Shown here: piece after piece, positions 1 through 6,124 of the stretch
How the letters are laid out: each line of letters opens with the position of its first letter
Position numbering within the stretch: position 1 is the first letter of the stretch
NCBI GenBank assembly: GCA_964424945.1
Contig: CAYRLB010000090.1
Location: 1 to 10,233, forward strand
Direction of reading: 5' to 3'
Source of the DNA: WHSP01 sp964424945
GTDB lineage: Bacteria; Gemmatimonadota; Gemmatimonadetes; Longimicrobiales; Longimicrobiaceae
DNA length: 10,233 nt
Notes under the pieces: generated by a model
What the model was told of the DNA's origin: nothing
What the model saw: the letters and a program-made list of their open reading frames with translations, nothing else
Database searches by the model: none
Made by a program: the position numbers and the translations under genes

Positions 1-937
1 CGATCTCGCGCGTCCGCTCGGTCACCGACACCAGCATGATGTTCATGATGCCGATACCGCCGACGAGGAGCGAGATGGAGGCGATGGCCGCCAGCAAAAG
101 GCTCATCGTTTCGGTCGTGCCCGCCGCCGCACTCGCCAGGTCGGCCTGGTCACGAACGGTGAAGTCGTCCTCGCCACCATAGATCGCGTGTGCCTCGCGC
201 AGAATCACCCGGATCTCCTCCTGCGCGGGCTCGAGTGTCGCCTCCGAGCTCGAGGACGCGATAATCTGCGGCAGGTAGGTGTTTCGTGTAAGGCGGGCGT
301 TCGCCGTCGTGTATGGCATGACGATGAGATCGTCCTGATCCTGCCCGACGGAGCTTTGTCCCTTCGGAGCCAGCACACCGATCACATCGAATACGACATT
401 GCGGATGCGCAGCCGCTGTCCGACCGGGTCCTGATCCGGGAAGAGGTTGTCCGCCACAGTCTTGCCGAGCAGCACCACGCGTCGGTTCGATCGGACGTCC
501 TGGTCCGTGAACCATGAACCCGAAGTCGTCCGCCAGTCACGGATGATCTCGAAGTCGGGGTGGACGCCATTGACACGTGCCCGCCAGTTGTATCCACCGG
601 CGACCGCCTGGCCATTCGCATTCACCACCGGCGAGATGCCCGCGAGCAGCGTCGACTCGCGGCGAAGCTTCTCGACGTCCTCGAAGGTGAGCCGGCTGAA
701 CGAGCCTGCGCCCATGCTGACGCCAGTCGTGTTCGCCGCGCCCGGAGTAATGATGATCATGTTCGATCCGAGCGCCGCGATCGAATCCCGGATCTGAGAG
801 CGGGCGCCGAGACCGACCGCCACCATCACGATGACTGCCCCCACCCCGATGATGATCCCGAGCATCGTCAGCAGGGCGCGCATCTTGTTCTTCAGGATGC
901 TCTGCGACGCCACTCGGACGAGATTGGATGTCTTCAA
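1..937 (-). CDS. MacB-type ABC transporter permease (FtsX fold), 3' end cut by window edge
   Basis: Translating the minus strand from 937 gives 312 codons without a stop, running off the window start. The protein begins with a short cytoplasmic segment and a first membrane helix at about residues 19-42 (RALLTMLGIIIGVGAV), typical of MacB/FtsX permeases. A large periplasmic MacB_PCD-like domain follows to about residue 270. The start of the second helix and the hallmark GGIGIMNIMLVSVTERTREI lie at about 293-312. The last two helices, roughly 90-100 residues in this family, lie outside. There is no early ATG. I chose the TTG that overlaps the ATPase stop (TTGA), because GGAGG sits 7 bases upstream and the family N-terminus starts there; the ATG at residue 19 would remove it. 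It is the third gene of an adaptor-ATPase-permease operon and should couple ATP hydrolysis to movement of a periplasmic or membrane substrate. The substrate cannot be read from the sequence. Confidence 0.93.
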   Translation of the reverse strand, partial: MKTSNLVRVASQSILKNKMRALLTMLGIIIGVGAVIVMVAVGLGARSQIRDSIAALGSNMIIITPGAANTTGVSMGAGSFSRLTFEDVEKLRRESTLLAGISPVVNANGQAVAGGYNWRARVNGVHPDFEIIRDWRTTSGSWFTDQDVRSNRRVVLLGKTVADNLFPDQDPVGQRLRIRNVVFDVIGVLAPKGQSSVGQDQDDLIVMPYTTANARLTRNTYLPQIIASSSSEATLEPAQEEIRVILREAHAIYGGEDDFTVRDQADLASAAAGTTETMSLLLAAIASISLLVGGIGIMNIMLVSVTERTREI

Positions 938-1695
938 GCCGCCCCCTCCAGCTCAACGTTCTGCAGATAAACTTCCAGTTCGTGCTTCGCATCGAGTCGG
1001 TCGGTGACGAGCTGGTCGTGGAGAATCCGACCATCTCTGAACTCGACCATCCGCTTGTGATAGCTGGCGATATCATGCTCGTGGGTAACGAGCACGATGG
1101 TCACCCCTTCGTTGTTCAGCTCCTGGAAGAGCGACATCACCTCGATCGAGGTGCGGCTGTCGAGGTTACCAGTCGGTTCGTCGGCCAGGAGGAGCGAGGG
1201 CTCTGTCGCAAGAGCCCGGGCGATCGCCACGCGCTGCTGCTGACCGCCGGAAAGCTCGCTGGGGTGGTGGTCGAGCCGCTCGCCAAGCCCCACACGCTCC
1301 AGCGCTCTCGCCGCCTGCGCCTTCGTGTCCTTGAAGCGGTGCTTCCGATCGTACAGCAGAGGCAGCTCGACGTTGTCGAGAGCACTGGTGCGCGAAAGCA
1401 GGTTGAAGCCCTGGAAGACGAAGCCGATCTTCTGGTTCCGGATGTCCGCGAGCTGGTCCTTGTTCAGGCCATCGACGCGGATGCCGTCGAGGAAGTACGC
1501 CCCATCCGTCGGCCGATCGAGGCAGCCGATGATGTTCATGAGCGTCGACTTGCCCGAGCCGGACGTGCCCATGATGGCCGTCATCTCGCCCGCTTCGACG
1601 GTGAAGTCCACACCACGCAGGGCGTGGACTTCGTTCGTTCCCATCGTGTAGACCTTCCGGAGACCCTCGGTCCGGATGACTGGTTGAGTTGCCAT
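934..1695 (-). CDS. ABC transporter ATP-binding protein, LolD/MacB type
   Basis: A complete 253-residue ABC ATPase, of normal length for a stand-alone LolD/MacB-like nucleotide-binding subunit. All motifs are intact: Walker A GTSGSGKST at 43-51, Q-loop glutamine Q95 in FVFQGFNLL, signature LSGGQQQR at 148-155, Walker B LLLADEP with catalytic E173, D-loop NLD at 177-179, and switch histidine H205 in VTHEHD. It should form a cytoplasmic dimer that powers the permease encoded just downstream. The ATG has GGAG 5 bases upstream, 12 bases after the adaptor stop. The end overlaps the permease TTG. In E. coli MacB the ATPase and permease are fused; here they are separate, as is common in many phyla. 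Macrolide, peptide, lipoprotein or siderophore export are all possible. Confidence 0.96.
   Translation of the reverse strand: MATQPVIRTEGLRKVYTMGTNEVHALRGVDFTVEAGEMTAIMGTSGSGKSTLMNIIGCLDRPTDGAYFLDGIRVDGLNKDQLADIRNQKIGFVFQGFNLLSRTSALDNVELPLLYDRKHRFKDTKAQAARALERVGLGERLDHHPSELSGGQQQRVAIARALATEPSLLLADEPTGNLDSRTSIEVMSLFQELNNEGVTIVLVTHEHDIASYHKRMVEFRDGRILHDQLVTDRLDAKHELEVYLQNVELEGAA
945..949 (-). promoter_or_regulatory. Ribosome binding site deciding the TTG start of the permease
   Basis: GGAGG on the minus strand lies within the last codons of the ATPase gene, 7 bases before the TTG at 937-935. It supports translation from TTG coupled to the end of the ATPase gene. Confidence 0.6.
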
Positions 1696-1707
1696 GTCAG
1701 CTCCGAA

Positions 1708-3264
1708 TCAACGGCCGAAGCCGCCGCCGCCGCCAAAGCCGCCACCACCACCGCCGAAGCCGCCGCGCTGCTGCTGGAAGGGGTTCGTGGCGCCGCCGCC
1801 CTGGGTCGCTGCGTCGAAGCTGTTCAGACCGACGATGATCTGCATGCCCTCTTCCAGGCCAGCGCCGGAGATCTCCGTATTTGTGCCGTCGCTGATGCCG
1901 GTGCGAACCTGCATGACGCCGAGCTTGCCGTCCTTCATGTACCAGAGAGGTGCAACGCCGGGTCGGGTGCCTGCCGTCGTCGGGGCGCCGCCACCGAGGA
2001 CGAAGACACCGTGCGTGCCCGAAGTCGTCACGGCCTGCGAGGTGACCGCGGGAATCGGAGCCTCCGGACGCGCGTTGGGGGCCGCGTTGCCGGCGCCGGG
2101 GAACTGGCCGCCCGCCCCTGCCGGACGCTGCGGCATCCCGCCGCTCGGAGCTCCACCCGCGGCTGCGGGGCCTGCCGGAGCCCCTGCACCCTCACCGGAA
2201 GCCGCCGCCGGGGGGCCACCCATGCCAGCCGGAGGTCCGCCCATACCAGCCGGAGGTCCGCCCATCGCCATCATCCCGCCGCGGCCGCCCATGCCACCAC
2301 CCTGCGCGATCGCGATCATCGCGGAGTCGGTCAGCTGCGCGATCATATCTTCGGTGGGACGGAAGCGGAGCGCCGCGTTCGGCACCACGAAGACGTTCTC
2401 GGCGCGCTCGGCGATGAAGTCGACCTCCGCCGTCATGCCGGGAGCAAGCCGCAGATCCTCGTTGTTCACCGAGATGACCGCGGTGTAGTTGACGACGTTC
2501 TCCTGCGTCGCGGAGGCGAGCCGGATCTGCCGCACGACACCCTCGAAGGTATCGTTCGGGTACGCCGAGACGGTGAAGCGGACCGGCATTCCGTTGCGGA
2601 CGAGGCCGATGTCGCTCTCGTCGACGTTCGCAAGGATCTCGATGTTCGCGAGGTCCGTTGCGAGGAGGTACAGCTGCGGTGCCGACATGCTGGCGGCGAC
2701 CGTCTGCCCGATCTCGACGTTACGCTCCACGACAACGCCATCGATGGGCGAATAGATGTCGGTGTAGCTCAGGTTTCGACGCGCCTGCTCGACGGCGACC
2801 TCGGCCGAGGTCAGGTTGGCACGTGCGGAGGTCAGGCTGTAGTAGACCTGATCCATCTCCGTCTGGGTGATGATCTCCTGATCGAAGAGCGTCTGGCTCC
2901 GGATCGAGTCACGCACCGCCTGATCGAGCGCTGCCTTCACCCGCTCCAGGCTCGCTTCCGCATTGAGGAGCGACTGCTGCTGGAGAATGGGATCGATTTT
3001 CGCGATGAGCTGGCCCTCGCGAACGCGGTCGTTGTAGTCGGCGTAAAGCTCGATCACCATGCCGGAGACCTGTGTGCCGACTGCAACGGACTGAATCGCG
3101 GTAAGGCGGCCGGTCGAGGTGACCGTCGACTCGACCGTGCCCATCGCTATCTCACCCATGCGGTAGGGCGAGGCACTCTCGGCCTTGGCTCCGCGGGCAA
3201 ACCAGGCGCCGATAGCGATGACCATCACCACTACGATCGCCCCGATAGTCAGGTTCTTTTTCAT
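1708..3264 (-). CDS. Periplasmic adaptor (membrane fusion) protein, MacA/HlyD type, with low-complexity insert
   Basis: A 518-residue adaptor, well above the roughly 370-400 usual for MacA. One N-terminal membrane helix (about 5-23) anchors it in the inner membrane. A barrel-sandwich half (VGTQVSGMVIEL, about 62-73) is followed by a coiled-coil hairpin (about 90-165) and the second half (YSPIDGVVVERNVEIGQTV, about 171-189). The beta-barrel runs to about 290, then the membrane-proximal strand FVVPNAALRF. A Gly/Pro/Ala/Met-rich insert at about 322-405 splits the membrane-proximal domain, which resumes with GVFVLGGG and DGKLGVMQVRTG. The tail (about 490-518) is mostly Gly with Gln and Phe. It should link the inner-membrane ABC pump to a TolC-like outer-membrane channel, which is not encoded here. 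The first gene of the operon. The start at 3264 was chosen over ATGs at 3267 and 3309 because GAGGG lies 4 bases upstream. Confidence 0.93.
   Translation of the reverse strand: MKKNLTIGAIVVVMVIAIGAWFARGAKAESASPYRMGEIAMGTVESTVTSTGRLTAIQSVAVGTQVSGMVIELYADYNDRVREGQLIAKIDPILQQQSLLNAEASLERVKAALDQAVRDSIRSQTLFDQEIITQTEMDQVYYSLTSARANLTSAEVAVEQARRNLSYTDIYSPIDGVVVERNVEIGQTVAASMSAPQLYLLATDLANIEILANVDESDIGLVRNGMPVRFTVSAYPNDTFEGVVRQIRLASATQENVVNYTAVISVNNEDLRLAPGMTAEVDFIAERAENVFVVPNAALRFRPTEDMIAQLTDSAMIAIAQGGGMGGRGGMMAMGGPPAGMGGPPAGMGGPPAAASGEGAGAPAGPAAAGGAPSGGMPQRPAGAGGQFPGAGNAAPNARPEAPIPAVTSQAVTTSGTHGVFVLGGGAPTTAGTRPGVAPLWYMKDGKLGVMQVRTGISDGTNTEISGAGLEEGMQIIVGLNSFDAATQGGGATNPFQQQRGGFGGGGGGFGGGGGFGR
2213..2275 (-). 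repeat. Tandem 21-base repeat coding for GGPPAGM-type units
   Basis: Three consecutive 21-base units at 2213-2233, 2234-2254 and 2255-2275 encode GGPPAGM-like heptapeptides in the adaptor's low-complexity insert. The middle copy differs from the first at a few third positions, and the third (2255-2275) is only partly matched. The 21-base period keeps the frame, so slippage would change the insert length without disrupting the protein. Confidence 0.75.
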
Positions 3265-3268
3265 CATT

Positions 3269-3273
3269 CCCTC
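3269..3273 (-). promoter_or_regulatory. Ribosome binding site of the adaptor gene
   Basis: GAGGG on the minus strand lies 4 bases before the ATG at 3264 and only 1 base before the ATG at 3267. It favours the M-K-K-N start over the longer reading from 3309. Confidence 0.5.
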
Positions 3274-3601
3274 GTGAACGTGATCGAACAGGTGCCCGTG
3301 TAGCCGCACCGGATGCGAGAGCCGGCCAGAGTCGGGACGGAGATGTCGGGAAACGGCGTGACGCGAGGCCTGATCAGAGGATCAGACCGCCGGCGCCATC
3401 CGCAGACGTGATGCGACCGATGCGAGAATCGGCCGACCCATCAGACGTTCCTCAGGCAAACTCCCGCGAACGCCGGTTTCGACTGTCTTTACCATCGAGC
3501 CGGCCAATACGTTTGGAGATTAGTATTAGGGCTGGGTTAAGATGCCGAGTTTTATCGGTAGGTAGGGGTGCCGCGAGCGGGAGTGGTCCGGCGAACTGAC
3601 G

Positions 3602-3623
3602 GGTCCCCACTTCTGCGGGGACC
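3602..3623 (-). terminator. Hairpin after the aldo/keto reductase, possible terminator
   Basis: A perfect 7-base inverted repeat, GGTCCCC / GGGGACC, with an 8-base loop lies about 30 bases past the reductase stop on the minus strand. No T-tract follows, so intrinsic termination is uncertain. It could instead stabilise the 3' end or act as a regulatory site. Confidence 0.35.
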
Positions 3624-3652
3624 ACGGTGAAGGAGGAAGGGAGCGTGGGCGC

Positions 3653-4642
3653 CTATCGGTCGATCGCCTTCATCTTCCTTTCGGGGTAGCGCTCCCCGGC
3701 GACCCGGTCTCGGGAGAGCGCTTCTTCGAGGGTAGCGACCTCGGCAGGATCGAGGAGGATGTTCACTGCCGCGACATTCTCCTCCAGGTAAGAGCGCCGC
3801 TTCGTGCCCGGGATCGGCACTACGTCGTCGCCCTTCTGGAGCAGCCAGGCGAGGGCGATCTGTCCGGGTGTTGCACCCTTCCCGGCTGCGATCTCCCTGA
3901 CGGCCTCTGCCGCCTTCATGTTCGCCTCGAAGTTGCCCGGCTGATAGCGGGGATCCTCCCGTCGGAAGTCATCTTCCGAATATTCCGTGGCGGGTTTTGC
4001 GCTGCCGGTGAGGAATCCGCGCCCGAGCGGGCTGAAGGGAACGAGGCCGATTCCCAGCTCCCTGAGGAGCGGGATGATTTCCTCCTCCAGATTCCGCTCC
4101 CAGAGGGAGTATTCGCTCTGCAGTGCAGTGATCGGGTGAACCGCGTGCGCCCTGCGGATGTTCGCTGCCCCTGCCTCGGAAAGCCCCAGGAAACGGGCCT
4201 TCCCCTCGGCGACGAGATCGGACATCGTGCCCACCACATCTTCGATCGGCACCTCCGGATCGACCCGATGCTGATAGAGAAGGTCGATGTAATCCGTCCT
4301 CAGACGTTGGAGGGAGCCTTCGACTGCCCGTCGGATGCTCTTCGGGTAGCTGTCGACGCCTACCGACCGCCCATCGCGGATGAGCCAGCCGAACTTCGTC
4401 GCGATCAGCACATCCTTCCGACGACGCCCGAGCGCGCGACCGAGCAGTTCCTCGTTCCCGTACGGCCCGTAGACTTCCGCGGTATCGAACATCGTCACGC
4501 CCAGATCGAGCGCGCGGTGGATCGTCGCGATCGACTCCTTCTCATCGCGCTCCTGCTCCGTTCCGTACGAGCGCGTCATGCCCATGCAGCCGAGGCCGAG
4601 TGCCGACGTCGTGAGCTCACCGAGTCTGCGGACAGGTAACAT
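3653..4642 (-). CDS. Aldo/keto reductase, AKR13 (YakC)-like
   Basis: A 329-residue NADPH-dependent oxidoreductase of the aldo/keto reductase (TIM barrel) superfamily, cytosolic and of typical length. The N-terminal GLGCMGM motif (16-22) is characteristic of the YakC/AKR13-like group. The catalytic tetrad is complete: D53 in FDTAEVYG, Y58, K83 in ATKFGW and H125 in LYQHRVDP. The cofactor segment PIPGTKR at 276-282 is present near the C-terminus. Such enzymes reduce aldehydes and ketones; the physiological substrate is not predictable. It starts 101 bases after the stop of the MerR-type regulator on the same strand, with no clear terminator between, so co-transcription and induction by that regulator's ligand are plausible. 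No good Shine-Dalgarno precedes the ATG (TTTTCGACC-ATG). Family certain, subgroup likely. Confidence 0.95.
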   Translation of the reverse strand: MLPVRRLGELTTSALGLGCMGMTRSYGTEQERDEKESIATIHRALDLGVTMFDTAEVYGPYGNEELLGRALGRRRKDVLIATKFGWLIRDGRSVGVDSYPKSIRRAVEGSLQRLRTDYIDLLYQHRVDPEVPIEDVVGTMSDLVAEGKARFLGLSEAGAANIRRAHAVHPITALQSEYSLWERNLEEEIIPLLRELGIGLVPFSPLGRGFLTGSAKPATEYSEDDFRREDPRYQPGNFEANMKAAEAVREIAAGKGATPGQIALAWLLQKGDDVVPIPGTKRRSYLEENVAAVNILLDPAEVATLEEALSRDRVAGERYPERKMKAIDR

Positions 4643-4743
4643 GGTCGAAAAGCTGTGCTGTAATGAGATCAGGGGCAGGTCGCCATCCGCGATTCCGATC
4701 CGGAGAGTCGGACGGTGGGCGCGGATTGCCGGTTGCGCAAGCC

Positions 4744-5475
4744 TCAGGGCAGCCTCGCCCGTGCCTGCCCGATGTATTCCATCATCCGGGGGTCGAGGCC
4801 AGGACCATGGCGCGAGGAAAGCTCGTTCCGCTGCTCCTCCCAGAGCCGGTCGAGAGAGTTCCGGATTTCAGGATTGCCACCCGTAAAGGCAGCGATGAGA
4901 CCGTTCCAGCGCCGAGCCAGTTCGAGTACTCGCTCCTCTGCGGGATCCGTACCCTTCTCCATCTCGATCCGCACTTCCTCGATGAGGGTCGTCCAATCTT
5001 CCTGTGCCTTCTGCATGCCCTCCGGTCCCAGATCGTCTGCCCGCTGCCGCAGTTCATCCAGCTGCTCGGGCGTGTAGTACTTTTCGAACATCGTCGTCTC
5101 CTCGATCAGTTGTATTAAGTCGTCGGGGGATATGTTCTCCGACATCCGCAGGCGTTCCAGGATGGCGACCAGCCGGCTGCGGAGCTTCTGTTGCCTCGCG
5201 ATCATTGCATTCAGCCGCTCGAGCTGGAGCTCGATCACCTGCTCCGCGGAGAGCTGTCGACCATCCAGGCAGATTCTTACCTCCTCCAGCGAAAGCCCTA
5301 GCTGCCGGAGCGAGACGACCTGCTGGAGGCGGTGCAGATCCGCTTCCGAATACAGGCGATAGCCGGCGGCAGACCGCTTCGTCGGGCGGCAGAGGCCGAT
5401 CTCGTCGTAATGGCGCAGCATCCGAACGCTCAGGCCAGTGCGGTGTGCGAGCTCTCCGATCTTCCAGAAGATCAT
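4744..5475 (-). CDS. MerR-family transcriptional regulator with TipAS-like ligand domain
   Basis: A 243-residue protein, close in length to TipAL. The MerR winged helix-turn-helix is at about 5-70: IGELAHRTGLSVRMLRHYD, then the wing AAGYRLY at 37-43. A dimerising coiled coil runs at about 77-112. The C-terminal part (about 133-240) begins YYTPEQLDEL and contains LARRWNGLIAAFTGG, the pattern of the TipAS domain (PF07739), which in Streptomyces TipAL binds thiopeptide antibiotics. The family activates promoters with an overlong spacer by twisting the DNA when ligand binds. A promoter of that form lies upstream at 5577-5607. AAAGGAGG ends 3 bases before the ATG. No cysteine lies in the TipAS part, although TipAL binds its drug covalently through cysteine, so the ligand mode may differ. 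DNA-binding role sure; ligand unknown. Confidence 0.95.
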   Translation of the reverse strand: MIFWKIGELAHRTGLSVRMLRHYDEIGLCRPTKRSAAGYRLYSEADLHRLQQVVSLRQLGLSLEEVRICLDGRQLSAEQVIELQLERLNAMIARQQKLRSRLVAILERLRMSENISPDDLIQLIEETTMFEKYYTPEQLDELRQRADDLGPEGMQKAQEDWTTLIEEVRIEMEKGTDPAEERVLELARRWNGLIAAFTGGNPEIRNSLDRLWEEQRNELSSRHGPGLDPRMMEYIGQARARLP

Positions 5476-5478
5476 TGC

Positions 5479-5484
5479 CCTCCT
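5479..5484 (-). promoter_or_regulatory. Ribosome binding site of the MerR/TipAS regulator
   Basis: AGGAGG within AAAGGAGG on the minus strand, 3 bases before the ATG at 5475. The motif is near-perfect but the spacing is short. It fixes the start. Confidence 0.7.
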
Positions 5485-5576
5485 TTCCGGGTTCGAAGAA
5501 CGGGCGTGGCCAGGTGGCTCGATGTGGCGCCGGCAGCATATCGCCGGACGAAGTCCATCCGAGCCGATGCATCAGA

Positions 5577-5607
5577 AGGGTAAGCAGTCTCACGGTGTGA
5601 GGGTCAA
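5577..5607 (-). promoter_or_regulatory. MerR-type promoter/operator with 19-base spacer and palindrome
   Basis: On the minus strand, -35 TTGACC (5607-5602) and -10 TACCCT (5582-5577) are 19 bases apart, the spacing typical of MerR-activated promoters. The spacer starts with a perfect palindrome, CTCAC-3-GTGAG (5589-5601), close to known MerR-family operators. Transcription would start near 5570, giving a leader of about 95 bases before the regulator ATG, so autoregulation is expected. The operator continues for a few bases less symmetrically on its -10 side. Confidence 0.7.
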
Positions 5608-5682
5608 TAGGAAGGGTTCTTGCGGAGGTGGTACCGGAGCCGGCGGATCGGGATTTCCGGCAGATGAATCGGCGGGCTTGGC

Positions 5683-5712
5683 TTGACTTCCATACAGTAA
5701 GGCAAGTATACC
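5683..5712 (+). promoter_or_regulatory. Sigma70-like promoter candidate, plus strand
   Basis: TTGACT (5683-5688) and TATACC (5707-5712) are separated by 18 bases. Transcription would start near 5719, about 400 bases before the lipoprotein ATG at 6125. That is a long leader, so the promoter may serve that gene or an unrecognised short transcript. Confidence 0.45.
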
Positions 5713-6124
5713 TGACCGGTGCGCGGAACCATCCCGTCGTTCCCTGACGGCGATGCAACGGCGATCTCTCCCCCGTGGCCCGCACCGCCCGCAGGCGGCT
5801 CGTTTCCGGTCATGCTTTCCCACCGGACGGCCCCCGGTTCTGCCCATGTGCTGCTGCCAGGCACGCGTCTGTTCGCTCTTCCGCCGTCGTCATGCGGGTC
5901 ATCGCAAGCGCTGAGATTCACCGCTCCGACGCCGGGGGCGTGTCTCGATCTCCCAACCACCACCTCTGCACGGTACGAATCCACGAACCTATCCAGTCAT
6001 GAAGCTGCGGCGCAGATGTGACGAACGTGCCAGAGCGCCTCCTCCCCCTGTCGGGAATGTTGCCTCTGCCCGGTCCGGGGGGTCCCGGATCCATCCCAGA
6101 ATTCACTTCAATCTTTCCGGAGCA

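Larger units (their letters stand above)
3265..3652. other. Gene-free region between the exporter operon and the aldo/keto reductase
   Basis: Both flanking genes are on the minus strand, so this stretch holds the 3' end of the reductase transcript and the 5' leader of the exporter operon. An AT-richer island at about 3508-3560 stands out against the GC-rich surroundings and contains TAATACTAAT on the minus strand, a possible -10. No convincing -35 sits at the right distance, so no promoter is called. A perfect hairpin lies at 3602-3623. A short open frame on the plus strand (3408-3599) shows no protein-like features. Confidence 0.5.
5476..6124. other. Divergent intergenic region without a supported gene
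   Basis: This lies between the leftward regulator and the rightward lipoprotein gene. It holds the MerR-type promoter (5577-5607) and a plus-strand promoter candidate (5683-5712). Beyond that, about 410 bases up to the lipoprotein ATG have no gene I can support. Open frames here on both strands have low-complexity, proline- or arginine-rich translations without recognisable motifs. A long leader or a lost gene are possible. Confidence 0.55.

Noticed and set aside
1694..2488. Proline-rich open frame on the plus strand
   Set aside because: It is the antisense of the adaptor's glycine-rich tail and insert (Gly codons read as Pro).
928..3303. Long open frame on the plus strand opposite the exporter genes
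   Set aside because: Its translation is arginine/aspartate/valine-rich with no family motifs, and the opposite strand encodes clear ABC ATPase and adaptor proteins. It is a GC-rich shadow frame.
3408..3599. 63-codon plus-strand frame in the gap before the exporter operon
   Set aside because: Arginine/serine-rich, no ribosome site, no family resemblance.
5054..5785. 243-codon minus-strand frame overlapping the regulator
   Set aside because: It is a shifted frame across the MerR gene with an arginine-rich translation and no motifs.
5719..6021. 100-codon plus-strand frame starting with GTG right after the promoter candidate
   Set aside because: It would be leaderless; the translation is proline/serine-rich and resembles no known protein. 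Not excluded, but unsupported.
5999..6124. N-terminal extension of the lipoprotein gene
   Set aside because: It would put 42 polar residues ahead of a clear lipoprotein signal peptide.
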